Assembly: GCF_003031405.1 (NCBI RefSeq)
Contig: NZ_CP020469.1
Coordinates: 1,240,001-1,304,000 of the forward strand
DNA from: Halomonas sp. 'Soap Lake #6'
Lineage (GTDB): Bacteria > Pseudomonadota > Gammaproteobacteria > Pseudomonadales > Halomonadaceae
Direction of reading: 5' to 3'
Length of the DNA stretch: 64,000 nucleotides
Shown here: in pieces, positions 28,573 to 37,104 of the stretch
Layout: each line of letters begins with the position of its first letter
Position numbering within the stretch: the stretch's first letter is position 1
The notes under the pieces: model-generated
Told to the model about the DNA's origin: nothing
What the model saw: only the letters and a program-made list of their open reading frames with translations
Databases searched by the model: none
Translations under genes and position numbers: made by a program

Positions 28573-31500
28573 TTACTCTTGGTTAGCGTTCTGTGCTTCT
28601 TGCTGCTTACGCAGCTCCCTTGGGTCGTTGTGCGCGCGGCTGCGGCGTCGACGGCTTGGTTTAGGCGCTGCTTCTGCGAGGGCTTCCTTCGCTGCTTCAG
28701 GCTCTTTGGAAGCCGCGGTGGTCGATGCCTCTGTGGTCAATGATTGAACAGCCTCTTCTACTGAAGTGCTCTCTTGAGCTTCGCTGTCTGCCTCTGGTGT
28801 TGCTTTAGGCGAACTGTCGACAAGTGGCTCGGCACTCAGTTCAGCGCTCTGCTCAGGATCCTGCTCGGTTAGGGATGGTGCTGCATTAAATTGTGTTTTC
28901 TCCCTATCTGGTGAAGCTGTAGCTGCTGGTGTTTCGGGAGTAGACGCTACGGTTGCAGGTGCATCCTCAGTAGAACTCTCTGAAGGAGTGGCTTTAGCTG
29001 CTACTTCCACAGGCTCTGCATTGGCTACAGGCTCCGCATCGGCGATGTGCTCTTCCACTGATACTGCTGCAGAAGCAGGAGCGTCAGCAGTAGGGCTTGC
29101 CTCTTTGGATTGTTCAACAGGCCGCTCCTCTTGCACATCACTAGGTGCTTCGGTAGCTGCTGCCAGAGTGTCGGTCAGCAGAGGTTCGCTCACTGGCTCG
29201 CTGGCTGCGCGTTGCTGTGTCTCAGGTTGCGTGTGCACGTCAGCTTGCTGGGGCGTTGCTTGGCGATCACCGTCTGTAGAGCCTGCTTGTGCTGGCTGTT
29301 CTGCTTGGGGCTGGCGACGCTGGTGCGTTGCTTTGCGTGCCTTGTCTGCTGAGGCTGCTGGCTGCTCTGCGGTTGTCTCACCACCACTTGGTGCGGTCGG
29401 CGCTTGAGTGGCCAGAGCCTCTTGAGCGTCTAACGGGGTATGAGTTAGCGCTCGGGGCGTTGCTTGCGGCGCAGGTGCTGCTTGCTGACTCTCAGTGCTT
29501 GGCGCAGCCGGTGCGCTCACACCTTCAGCATCATCAGCTGTGTTGACAACTTCTGATTGCAGTTTTAACTGTTCCGCTTCGGACTGAGGGTTTATTGCCT
29601 GTGTGCGTGAGCGGTTGCGCGGGTTATTACGTGTCCGTTTCGGCTTGCCGTCATCCAGCGCGGGAGCTGATTGCCTGCTTTCTTGCTTGGCTTCATTGCT
29701 CCCATTAGCGTCCCCATTAGTGCTGCGTAACTCATCGCCTTTGGCTTTATCATCGCGCAGCCTGTTGTCCCGTGATCTGTTGTCACGGGGCTTGTCACGG
29801 TTGCGGTTATCAGGCTGAGCTGAAGTGTTAGCAGTATCGTTTTGTGCAGTGCTATTCGGTGTCGGCTCTTTCAGATTCTGGCGGTTGTTCTTGCTGCCGC
29901 TATCCTGAGCTTTCGCCTCTTCCTGTTGCGGGTGACGACGACGATTGCGGGTGCGGCTAGGGCCGCTACGCTTGTCGTTGGCATCATCGCCAGCAGTGGT
30001 GTTGCGGGATTGATTGTTGCCGCGCTGCTCGTTTCTCCCAGCGTTCTCCTGGTTGTCACGAATACTGTTGTCACGAGCATTGCTGTCGCGAGCGCTGTTG
30101 TCACGAGTATTGCTATCACGAGCACTGCTTTCACGGGCTTGCTTGGGCCTGTTGTCAGCGTTACGGGTACTTTTTTGTGAGTTACGCTCGGCCGACGACT
30201 TACGCTGGGTGGGTGGCTCTGTGGCCGATGGCTGAGTGCTGCTGTCTTCGCCACCCAACAACTTGGCGAAACCACGAATGAAGCGGCCAATCACGCTGGG
30301 TTGCTCATCGGTGACGGGGGCTGGTGCTGCCGGTGCTTGTGTAGGTGCTTCTTCTGTCTGTAGAGAAACCGGTGCAGGGGCGTTATGGGTTACGCTCTTT
30401 ACGGCAGCTTCAGCCCGCTGGGCGGGCGGCGTAAAACTTGGGGCGGGCTCTTTGCCTACTTCAGTATCTGTTGAGATCTCAAAGCTGGAAAGCGTATGGC
30501 TGTCATCTTCGTCTAAGTGGTCATCCCGAAGCCGCTGAACATCGTAATGGGGCGTGTCCATATCTGGATTCGGCAGCAGTACCACCCGTACGCCCTGGCG
30601 AGACTCTATGTCAGCTAATACACTGCGCTTTTCGTTCAGCAGGTAAGTTGCCACCGGCACTGGAAGAATGGCGCGGATCTGCGCGCTGCGCTCTTTCATC
30701 GCCTCTTCTTCGATAAGGCGCATAATGGATAGCGACAACGAGCGAACGTCGCGTATTGTGCCTTGGCCGTTGCAGCGAGGGCATACTACGCCGCTGGTCT
30801 CGCCCAAAGAAGGACGCAGGCGCTGGCGCGACATCTCCATTAAGCCAAAACGCGATATGCGGCCAATTTGAACGCGTGCGCGGTCAAGCTTCAGCGCATC
30901 ACGCATGCGGTTTTCGACTTCCCGCTGGTTACGTGCAGGACCCATGTCAATAAAGTCGATGACCACCAGGCCACCAATATCCCGCAGGCGCAACTGGCGG
31001 GCAATCTCGTCAGCGGCTTCGGAGTTGGTTTGCAAGGCGGTCTCTTCGATATCGCTGCCGCGTGTGGCGCGAGCAGAGTTGATATCGATGGATACCAGGG
31101 CTTCAGTATGGTCAATAACAATTGAGCCGCCGGAAGGCAGTTTAACTTCGCGCTGATAGGCGGTTTCGATCTGAGACTCAATCTGGAAGCGCGAAAACAG
31201 CGGTACCTCATCAACGTAAAGCTTAATTTTCTGCTGATAAGAGGGCATTACCTGGCGGATAAAACCGAGGGCTTCCGCGTGAATCTCGGGGCTGTCGATC
31301 AGTACTTCGCCAATATCCTGGCGCAGGTAGTCGCGCATGGCACGAATGATGACATTGGACTCACGGTAAATCAGGAACGGAGCGGAGCGTTTACCTGCTT
31401 CAGTGGTGATCGACTCCCAAACTTGCACCAGGTAGTCCAGGTCCCACTGTAGCTCCTCCGAGCTGCGGCCAATACCCGCTGTGCGCACAATCAGACCCAT

Positions 31501-31983
31501 CTTGTCGGGCACTGTTAGCTGGCCCATGGCGTCTTTTAATTGGCTGCGGTCGTCGCCCTCAATACGGCGTGAAATGCCACCCGCACGAGGATTGTTGGGC
31601 ATAAGGACTAAGAAGCGGCCCGCTAAGCTGATGAACGTTGTGAGGGCTGCGCCTTTGTTGCCGCGCTCCTCTTTGTCCACCTGGACAATGACCTCCTGAC
31701 CCTCTTTGAGTACTTCTTTAATGCTAGGGCGGCCAGATACGTCTTTAATAAAGTATTCGCGTGAGATCTCTTTTAGCGGCAAAAAACCGTGGCGTTCAGC
31801 GCCAAAATCGACAAAGGCGGCTTCAAGAGAGGGTTCGACGCGGGTTATTTTGCCACGATAAATATTGGCTTTTTTCTGTTCGCGGGCGCCTGATTCGATA
31901 TCTAAATCGTAAAGGCGTTGTCCATCTACCAGTGCAACCCGCAGCTCTTCTGGCTGGGTTGCGTTAATCAGCATCCGTTTCAT
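28573..31983 (-). CDS. rne: Ribonuclease E
   Basis: Single-strand endoribonuclease and degradosome scaffold, about 1136 aa. I chose the ATG at 31983 (minus strand), giving [21 protein letters not shown], as in E. coli; a further ATG 12 bp upstream adds MRDT. The catalytic half (about 1-520) has the S1 domain, [17 protein letters not shown] and [14 protein letters not shown] with the metal-binding Asp residues, and the Zn-link CPRCNGQG near 400. The remaining 600 residues are low-complexity, rich in Arg/Asn/Asp and then Ala/Glu/Pro, for RNA and protein contacts. It includes a pentapeptide repeat block. Its long leader suggests autoregulation. Confidence 0.97.
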   Translation of the reverse strand: MKRMLINATQPEELRVALVDGQRLYDLDIESGAREQKKANIYRGKITRVEPSLEAAFVDFGAERHGFLPLKEISREYFIKDVSGRPSIKEVLKEGQEVIVQVDKEERGNKGAALTTFISLAGRFLVLMPNNPRAGGISRRIEGDDRSQLKDAMGQLTVPDKMGLIVRTAGIGRSSEELQWDLDYLVQVWESITTEAGKRSAPFLIYRESNVIIRAMRDYLRQDIGEVLIDSPEIHAEALGFIRQVMPSYQQKIKLYVDEVPLFSRFQIESQIETAYQREVKLPSGGSIVIDHTEALVSIDINSARATRGSDIEETALQTNSEAADEIARQLRLRDIGGLVVIDFIDMGPARNQREVENRMRDALKLDRARVQIGRISRFGLMEMSRQRLRPSLGETSGVVCPRCNGQGTIRDVRSLSLSIMRLIEEEAMKERSAQIRAILPVPVATYLLNEKRSVLADIESRQGVRVVLLPNPDMDTPHYDVQRLRDDHLDEDDSHTLSSFEISTDTEVGKEPAPSFTPPAQRAEAAVKSVTHNAPAPVSLQTEEAPTQAPAAPAPVTDEQPSVIGRFIRGFAKLLGGEDSSTQPSATEPPTQRKSSAERNSQKSTRNADNRPKQARESSARDSNTRDNSARDSNARDNSIRDNQENAGRNEQRGNNQSRNTTAGDDANDKRSGPSRTRNRRRHPQQEEAKAQDSGSKNNRQNLKEPTPNSTAQNDTANTSAQPDNRNRDKPRDNRSRDNRLRDDKAKGDELRSTNGDANGSNEAKQESRQSAPALDDGKPKRTRNNPRNRSRTQAINPQSEAEQLKLQSEVVNTADDAEGVSAPAAPSTESQQAAPAPQATPRALTHTPLDAQEALATQAPTAPSGGETTAEQPAASADKARKATHQRRQPQAEQPAQAGSTDGDRQATPQQADVHTQPETQQRAASEPVSEPLLTDTLAAATEAPSDVQEERPVEQSKEASPTADAPASAAVSVEEHIADAEPVANAEPVEVAAKATPSESSTEDAPATVASTPETPAATASPDREKTQFNAAPSLTEQDPEQSAELSAEPLVDSSPKATPEADSEAQESTSVEEAVQSLTTEASTTAASKEPEAAKEALAEAAPKPSRRRRSRAHNDPRELRKQQEAQNANQE
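30053..30142 (-). repeat. Six 15-bp repeats coding for RDN/RDS pentapeptides in RNase E
   Basis: Six consecutive 15-bp units such as TTGTCACGAGCATTG (30068-30082) encode, on the minus strand, an array of the type [25 protein letters not shown]. The array lies in the disordered C-terminal half of RNase E, in the arginine-rich RNA-binding zone. A second looser RDN/RDD cluster lies near 29740-29810. Confidence 0.88.
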
Positions 31984-32089
31984 AGTGTCTCGCATAGCAT
32001 TGCTTGCCGACGAACCGTCTAGGCTTGGCGTAGACGAATCGCTGGGTGCTGCGTGCTTGTGCTCGGCGCATAGCTATGCTGACGCATTA

Positions 32090-32119
32090 AACCGGGAAGG
32101 CAGCATTGCCGACCCGGTT
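32090..32119 (-). ncRNA. rne leader hairpin with internal loop
   Basis: AACCGGG (32090-32096) pairs with CCCGGTT (32113-32119), then a two-base internal loop on each side, then GGCA (32099-32102) pairs with TGCC (32107-32110) around a 4-nt loop. In E. coli the rne leader has a hairpin with an internal loop that RNase E senses to limit its own synthesis. The position in this leader suggests an analogous element; I did not align it to the known family. Confidence 0.4.
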
Positions 32120-32436
32120 GAAAGGGCGTTGAGTACGTGGCGGAGGCAAGACATGTTTCGGTGGCTGTCACGTCCATCCGGCCTTGCTGACACCGCCAAC
32201 ACCTGGCATTCATCGATTCGCCAACGCCGGCTGTCAGCACAGCGTTGATCATTGCACTCCGAGAAGCGCCCTTTTATGACGTGTAGGGCGTTGCAGGGAG
32301 TGTCACGTTTGTTTAAACAAGCCTGCCATTGCGGGCGAGGCTTTAGCGTATCTGCCGCAAAAGCTACGGGCGACAGAGTGACTGTTTTTCAGTACGTTAT
32401 TTCAGCATGTGCTTTCAATACGTTAGGAGGTGGGTA

Positions 32437-32469
32437 ATGCGTACACTAACCAAACACCTCATGCTCTGA
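32437..32469 (+). CDS. Possible 10-residue leader ORF with sequestered ribosome site
   Basis: ATG 32437 encodes MRTLTKHLML and stops at TGA 32467-32469. It follows AGGAGGTG (32425-32432), the best Shine-Dalgarno in this gap. The GAGGTG of that site (32427-32432) is exactly complementary to CACCTC (32455-32460), which is codons 7-8 of the ORF. The same CACCT can instead pair with AGGTG (32488-32492). This could be a translated leader on the rluC side or simply inverted repeats belonging to the rne leader on the other strand. No protein family can be claimed. Confidence 0.25.
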   Translation: MRTLTKHLML

Positions 32470-32521
32470 CCTGCGTGTTAGTCGGGCAGGTGCTTGGGTA
32501 AATCGTGGAAGTCGGCTTGTA

Positions 32522-32548
32522 ATAATACGGTTATCTACAAGTTGTCCA
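32522..32548 (-). promoter_or_regulatory. Candidate rne promoter
   Basis: On the minus strand TGGACA (plus-strand positions 32543-32548) and TATTAT (32522-32527) stand 15 bp apart, each five of six to the sigma-70 consensus. It would give an rne leader of about 530 nt. The spacer is shorter than ideal. Confidence 0.35.
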
Positions 32549-32679
32549 CGCTAAACCGATGAGCGTTTTGGAATATAACAGTAAAGACAACTACCAGCAA
32601 TTGACGCAATGCCCATTGGTCTACGTTAGAATGCCGTTTTTAGCCTGACGTTAGAAAAACATACCAGGAGTGCGCGGCA

Positions 32680-33621
32680 ATGGCCGAAGGGCGCGAAGTA
32701 CAGTGGGTGGAAATCGCCCCGGAGCAGGCGGGTCAGCGAATCGACAATTTTTTGATGACACGATTGAAAGGAGCACCGCGTGCGCTGATCTATCGTATCG
32801 TGCGTAAAGGTGAGGTAAGGGTTAATAAAAAGCGCGTTAAAGTAGATTACCGCATACAGGCAGGTGATCTGGTGCGTGTGCCTCCGCTGCGCCTCGCCCC
32901 GAGAGAAGCGGTGAAAGAGGTGAGCGATAATTTGCGTGACCTGCTGATTGGTAGTGTGATTATGGAAGGCCCTGATTGGATGGTGCTCAATAAGCCTTCA
33001 GGTTTAGCAGTGCACGGCGGCAGTGGCGTTAAAATTGGCCTGATCGAAGCGCTTCGACAAGTCCGCGATGATCTGACCTTCTTAGAGTTGGTACACCGTT
33101 TAGATCGCGATACGTCTGGGTGCCTGCTGTTGGCTAAATCCCGGGATGCGTTAGTGACGCTGAATGAGTCACTAAAGAAGCATGCAATGGACAAGCGCTA
33201 CCTGGCGCTGGTGAGTGGGCGCTGGCCGGCCCGTAAGACCTATGTTGGCGCTCGGTTAGACCGTTTTGATGCCGGTAACGGTGAGCGGCGGGTGCGAGTC
33301 GACCCAAATGGCAAAGTGTCTCGTACTCTGTTCTCTGTCGTCGAGACATTTGAAAAGGCCACTCTTGTCGAAGCTGAGCCCGTGACGGGGCGTACGCATC
33401 AGATTCGTGTGCATGCTGCGCACGCAGGTCATGCGCTGCTGGGCGACGATAAATATTCAACCCGCGAAAGCGCTCACATGACCCAGCAACTGAAAGTGGA
33501 GCGGCTCTTTCTACATGCGCGCGCTTTAACCTTTCCTGAGCCAGGTAATGGCCGGCCTGTGACGGTAAAGGCGCCGCTGCCGGAAGCGCTAGACGCCGTG
33601 CTGCAGCGGGCTCGACGGTAA
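32680..33621 (+). CDS. rluC: 23S rRNA pseudouridine synthase RluC
   Basis: Makes pseudouridines in 23S rRNA (positions 955, 2504 and 2580 in E. coli RluC). The 313-aa protein has an N-terminal S4 RNA-binding domain (residues about 15-75, with GQRIDNFL and VRKGEVRVNKKRVK) and a catalytic RluA-type domain with the nucleophilic Asp in VHRLDRDTSGCLLLAK and the C-terminal TGRTHQIRVHAAHAGHALLGDD. ATG 32680 follows CAGGAG. Opposite to rne, the conserved arrangement in gammaproteobacteria. Confidence 0.95.
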   Translation: MAEGREVQWVEIAPEQAGQRIDNFLMTRLKGAPRALIYRIVRKGEVRVNKKRVKVDYRIQAGDLVRVPPLRLAPREAVKEVSDNLRDLLIGSVIMEGPDWMVLNKPSGLAVHGGSGVKIGLIEALRQVRDDLTFLELVHRLDRDTSGCLLLAKSRDALVTLNESLKKHAMDKRYLALVSGRWPARKTYVGARLDRFDAGNGERRVRVDPNGKVSRTLFSVVETFEKATLVEAEPVTGRTHQIRVHAAHAGHALLGDDKYSTRESAHMTQQLKVERLFLHARALTFPEPGNGRPVTVKAPLPEALDAVLQRARR

Positions 33622-33630
33622 GGAACCACG

Positions 33631-34281
33631 ATGCGCTACGAGCTGATTATTTTTGATTGGGATGGCACTTTGATGAATTCGGTGCCGAAAATTGTCGCCT
33701 GCATGCAGGCGGCTGCTTTAGATGCGGAGTGGGGAGCACTCAGTGTCAGCGCGATCGAGGATATTGTAGGTCTGGGGCTACCCGAAGCAATTGCTAAGCT
33801 TTGTCATGGTATCCAGCCGGTCCAGGCGGAGCTGCTACGCCAGCGCTATGCCCACCATTTTGTGTATGCAGACACTACCCCGATGCCATTTTTTGAAGGT
33901 GTAGAGGCTCAGATGGTGCGTTTGCGGCAGCGTGAGCAGCAGCGGTTAGCTGTTGCCACGGGGAAGAGTCGTCGCGGGCTTGATCGTGTTTTTGCCGAGA
34001 CCGGTAGTGGTGAGTGGTTTCACGCTAGTCGAACGGCGGATGAAACACGCTCGAAGCCCCATCCGCAAATGCTCAGCGAGTTGTTGGAAGAGTTGGCGAT
34101 ACCCGTGGAGCGAGCGGTGATGGTGGGGGATAGCGAATACGATATGGAAATGGCCAGGGCGATTGGTATGGATCGTGTGGCAGTGACCTATGGTGTTCAC
34201 GCGCCATCCCGTTTAGCAGCAAGCCAGCCCTGCTGGGTAGCACATACCACGAGTGAACTTTTTGACTGGTTATACGGCTAA
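33631..34281 (+). CDS. HAD-family hydrolase (phosphoglycolate-phosphatase-like)
   Basis: A 216-aa haloacid-dehalogenase phosphatase. Motif I is FDWDGTLMNS (nucleophile D9), motif II is VATGKSRRGLDR, the motif III Lys is in ETRSKPHPQML and motif IV is VGDSEYDMEMARAIG. It has an alpha-helical cap between motifs I and II. It follows rluC by 9 bp, the usual rluC-HAD-sppA order in gammaproteobacteria. The substrate is unknown. Confidence 0.92.
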   Translation: MRYELIIFDWDGTLMNSVPKIVACMQAAALDAEWGALSVSAIEDIVGLGLPEAIAKLCHGIQPVQAELLRQRYAHHFVYADTTPMPFFEGVEAQMVRLRQREQQRLAVATGKSRRGLDRVFAETGSGEWFHASRTADETRSKPHPQMLSELLEELAIPVERAVMVGDSEYDMEMARAIGMDRVAVTYGVHAPSRLAASQPCWVAHTTSELFDWLYG

Positions 34282-34311
34282 CCTCACTCTGCCGCAGTTA
34301 AGGCTGGTTGG

Positions 34312-34388
34312 TGAGAAATGTTTATGAGAAATGTTTATGAGAAGTTTTTGTGAGAAATATTTATGAAAATATTCATGAGAGATGCTTA
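34312..34388 (+). repeat. 13-bp tandem repeats leading into the sppA start
   Basis: Six head-to-tail units (13,13,13,13,12,13 bp), the first two being TGAGAAATGTTTA. The last is TGAGAGATGCTTA and runs into ATGAGC, the sppA start. Most units carry a GAGA ribosome-like motif and end in an ATGA start/stop overlap, so the array offers several ATG codons (34324, 34337, 34363, 34375) besides 34388. Confidence 0.85.
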
Positions 34389-35515
34389 TGAGCGATGAGC
34401 AGCGGCGTGGCGGCGAATCGCCAGAGATACCAGGTGAGCAGCCCGAGGCAGTGAAGGATCGGTGGACACAAGGGCCTGATGTCTCGCAGTGCGCTAATGA
34501 TGGAGCTGTTTCAGCGGGAGGTGCTGGCAATAGTGTTGGCGATGATGCTGAAACACTACGCGAGCGTCAGCGGTTGGCGCAGTTGGAAATGATGGATCGA
34601 TGGATTGGTGGTGTGTTAACCGAGCAGCGCCGAACACGGCGCTGGAAGCTATTTTTCCGCCTAATGTTCCTCACTATAGTGCTTGTGTCGTTAACTACCA
34701 CGGTTTATCAGGTGTGGTGGGCAGAGTCCGTGGCCACCGCGCCAGCACAGCCCCATTTAGGGCTTGTGGAAGTGCACGGTGTTATTGCCAGTGATGCGCC
34801 TGCCAACGCAGAGCGTATTATTCGTGGGTTGAATCGTGCCTGGTCGTCCGATAATGCTGCGGCGGTGGTGCTGCATATCGATAGTCCTGGGGGGAGCCCT
34901 GTACAGTCCCAGCGTATTTATGCAGAAATTATGCGACTGCGTGAACAGGGTAATAAGCCTATTTATGCAGTGATCGAAGACATTGGTGCCAGTGGTGCTT
35001 ATTACATCGCCTCTGCTGCTGATGAAATTATGGCTTCGCCTGCCAGCTTAGTAGGATCTATTGGCGTGATATATGCGGGCTTTGGTTTCCAGGAGGCAAT
35101 CAATAAGCTTGGTGTTGAGCGGCGGGTAGTCACGGCGGGTGAGAATAAGGCGTTTCTTGACCCCTTTCAGCCGCTGGATGAGAACGTAGAGGAGTTCTGG
35201 CAGAGCGTGCTTAACCAAACGCATACGCAGTTTATCAATGATGTGCGCGCTGGACGCGGCGATCGGTTAGCCGATAGCCCTGAGGTGTTTTCAGGGTTGG
35301 TGTGGAGTGGAGAGCAGGCGCTGGCGCTTGGGTTAGTGGATGAGTTGGCCAGCTTAGAGCAGCTAGCACGTGCCGAGGTGGGAGGGGCTCGCTGGGAAGA
35401 CTATACGCCGCGCCTTGATCCCTTTGAGCGGCTAACACGCCGCTTCACTCAAGCGGCAGCAGAGGTGCTGGGTATGTCATCGTCTAGCTCTCCGCTGCGC
35501 TTCGAGTCGCCCTAG
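34388..35515 (+). CDS. sppA: Signal peptide peptidase SppA, 36K type
   Basis: Inner-membrane serine protease (about 375 aa) that degrades cleaved signal peptides. An unusually hydrophilic N-terminal 75 residues precede one membrane helix (LFFRLMFLTIVLVSLTTTVY). The S49 peptidase domain follows, with LHIDSPGGSPVQSQRIY, the catalytic Ser in EDIGASGAYYIASAADEI and GSIGVIYAGFGF with the Lys-bearing region after. Two ATGs, 34382 and 34388, are in frame; 34388 has GAGAG at 34377-34381 and is preferred. Translation begins at the end of a 13-bp repeat array. Confidence 0.92.
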   Translation: MSDEQRRGGESPEIPGEQPEAVKDRWTQGPDVSQCANDGAVSAGGAGNSVGDDAETLRERQRLAQLEMMDRWIGGVLTEQRRTRRWKLFFRLMFLTIVLVSLTTTVYQVWWAESVATAPAQPHLGLVEVHGVIASDAPANAERIIRGLNRAWSSDNAAAVVLHIDSPGGSPVQSQRIYAEIMRLREQGNKPIYAVIEDIGASGAYYIASAADEIMASPASLVGSIGVIYAGFGFQEAINKLGVERRVVTAGENKAFLDPFQPLDENVEEFWQSVLNQTHTQFINDVRAGRGDRLADSPEVFSGLVWSGEQALALGLVDELASLEQLARAEVGGARWEDYTPRLDPFERLTRRFTQAAAEVLGMSSSSSPLRFESP

Positions 35516-35543
35516 TACTGGACGCTCTGGCTGCTGTTATTGG

Positions 35544-36146
35544 TTAAGCTTCGCCAAGGGGGTTCATGCCTGCTTGGCGGAGCATGTCGCACAGCGCTAT
35601 TAGTGGAAGGCCGATGAGTGCGTTGGGATCTCGGCCTTCTAACTTTTCAAATAGCGCAATACCAAGCCCCTCCATGCGAAAGCTGCCTGCACTATCCAGC
35701 GGTTGTTCTAGTGCTACGTAGTGTTCAATCTCCTGTTGGCTCAGGGAGCGGAATACTACATCAAAATGCTCAATGTGCACTTGGTGGCGCTGGTGGCGTG
35801 TGTCAAGCACTGCTAATCCAGTTAAGAAAGTGACGCGTTGGCCGGAAAAGCGCGCAAGATTGGCGCAGGCACGTTCTGCTGTATGCGGTTTGCCGAGAAT
35901 GTCTCCTTCAAATAGCGCGATTTGATCCGAGCCAATAATACAGTGGTGGGGAAAATGGGCCGCAACAGCATTAGCTTTGCTCAGTGCAAGGCGATGCACC
36001 AGGGCGCTTGGCGACTCACCCTGCTGGGGTGTTTCATCGATGTCTGGCGAGCAGCACTGGTAGGGTAGTTGGAGTCTATCCAATAGGGCTCGACGAAAGC
36101 GTGAGCTAGAGGCGAGCACTAATGATGCATTATCCACTTGTGGCAC
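35544..36146 (-). CDS. Maf-like nucleotide pyrophosphatase (YceF type)
   Basis: A 200-aa Maf-fold protein starting near SLVLASSSRFRRALLDRL, with the DIDETPQQGESP loop, IIGSDQIALFEGDILGKP and SGQRVTFLTGLAVLD. The YceF subgroup removes pyrophosphate from 7-methyl-GTP. Here it lies beside yceD and rpmF, just as yceF-yceD-rpmF in E. coli, and is divergent from yceD. Substrate preference is inferred from that grouping. Confidence 0.9.
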   Translation of the reverse strand: MPQVDNASLVLASSSRFRRALLDRLQLPYQCCSPDIDETPQQGESPSALVHRLALSKANAVAAHFPHHCIIGSDQIALFEGDILGKPHTAERACANLARFSGQRVTFLTGLAVLDTRHQRHQVHIEHFDVVFRSLSQQEIEHYVALEQPLDSAGSFRMEGLGIALFEKLEGRDPNALIGLPLIALCDMLRQAGMNPLGEA

Positions 36147-36306
36147 TTAGGCCTCCTTGGTAAAGAACTTATCGTCTTTTTGCGTGGGTAGAAGTGTAGC
36201 GAAACCGAAAGAGCGTGCCTATTTGCACTGCTTGAGGAGAGAAACTATTAAGAAATGCGCCGACAGCTTTGACAGCGGAGGGGGGAGTGCCTATCATTGC
36301 GCGCCT

Positions 36307-36855
36307 ATGTTGACCTCACAAATCCCCAGCCGGGTTGAGCCTTATAAGCTCGCAGCCCGCCGCGAACGACTCGAAGGCATAGTGGCACTTGATAAGCTGC
36401 CTCGTCTTGCTGAAGAAGCAGGAGACCAAACTGGCGACTGTCATGTCGTGCTTGAGTTTGGTATTGATGCCCAGGGTCGTCGTGAAATTCGTGGCCAATT
36501 GCAAGCGACCCTAGCGTTGCCTTGTCGTCGCTGTTTGGTGCCGCTAAGTCAAGATGTGTCGAGCGAATTCCTACTTGGAATGGTCTCGGACGAAGCCTTG
36601 GCTGCCGAGTTACCTGCCAGCCATGAGCCGGTACTGGTGGAAAATGAGCAGCTGGACTTGCTGGCGGTAGTGGAGGATGAGCTTATTCTCAGCTTGCCGC
36701 AGGTGGTCTATCACGATGAGGCCGAATGCCATGTCTCGGCGGAGCAGTTGGTTAGCAAGACCGAAGGCGCGACGGCAGAGTCCACATCAACTACGAACCC
36801 TTTCGCGGTGCTGAATGCGTTGAAAAGCAGCGGCGCTCTGAAAGGCAAGAAGTAA
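36307..36855 (+). CDS. yceD: YceD/DUF177 large-ribosomal-RNA accumulation protein
   Basis: A 182-aa acidic protein with the DUF177 pattern: RRERLEGIVALDKLPRLAE, a CRRCLVPL pair of cysteines, EQLDLLAVVEDELILSLPQV and the C-terminal NPFAVLNALKS. Relatives affect 23S rRNA accumulation. ATG 36307 aligns with the E. coli start; an open frame extends to 36157 but its first 50 residues look unlike the family. No good ribosome site precedes 36307 (a GGAGGGGGGAG lies at 36278-36288, further away than usual). rpmF follows by 36 bp. Confidence 0.9.
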   Translation: MLTSQIPSRVEPYKLAARRERLEGIVALDKLPRLAEEAGDQTGDCHVVLEFGIDAQGRREIRGQLQATLALPCRRCLVPLSQDVSSEFLLGMVSDEALAAELPASHEPVLVENEQLDLLAVVEDELILSLPQVVYHDEAECHVSAEQLVSKTEGATAESTSTTNPFAVLNALKSSGALKGKK

Positions 36856-36891
36856 GCATCACTTACCCTACATACCTTGGAGTAAACACCC

Positions 36892-37062
36892 ATGGCAGTT
36901 CAAAAGAACCGTAAAACTCGTTCTAAGCGCGGCATGCGTCGTAGCCACGATGCGCTGAGCGGCCCGACTCTGTCTCAAGATCAAGAGACAGGCACTACTC
37001 ACCTGCGCCACCACGTTTCTTCGGATGGTTTCTACCGTGGTCGTAAGGTGGTTGAGGTTTAA
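36892..37062 (+). CDS. rpmF: 50S ribosomal protein L32
   Basis: A 56-residue basic protein starting [20 protein letters not shown] and ending [11 protein letters not shown], with the L32 fold but without the four zinc-ligand cysteines found in some species (the C-minus form). ATG 36892 follows TTGGAG (36878-36883). It sits between yceD and plsX, the conserved order that ties ribosome supply to lipid synthesis. Confidence 0.98.
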   Translation: MAVQKNRKTRSKRGMRRSHDALSGPTLSQDQETGTTHLRHHVSSDGFYRGRKVVEV

Positions 37063-37104
37063 GCCTTAACGCTTACATGAAGGGCGAAACAGGGTGGGTG
37101 CTGC

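Larger units (their letters stand above)
31984..32679. other. Long rne-rluC divergent region
   Basis: About 700 bp without a supported long gene. On the minus strand most of it is likely the rne leader (about 0.5 kb). It contains a two-part hairpin (32090-32119), a short ORF with a perfect Shine-Dalgarno on the plus strand (32437-32469), overlapping inverted repeats around it, and candidate promoters. ORFs of 60-90 codons here have no family features or ribosome sites and look random. Confidence 0.6.

Noticed and set aside
28483..28743. 86-codon plus-strand ORF starting MGLKDMGLKN
   Set aside because: It begins in the 15-bp repeats, reads through the terminator and then runs antisense to rne. 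There is no ribosome site.
28988..30538. Several plus-strand ORFs of 65-139 codons opposite the rne tail
   Set aside because: They mirror the low-complexity, GC-rich repeat coding of RNase E, have biased Ala/Ser/Leu composition, no ribosome sites and no family features.
32601..32632. Promoter TTGACG...TAGAAT before rluC
   Set aside because: The spacer is 20 bp, too long for a normal sigma-70 promoter, so I do not list it as a feature.
36157..36306. N-terminal extension of yceD from 36157
   Set aside because: The extra 50 residues do not resemble DUF177 and overlap the likely promoter gap with maf.
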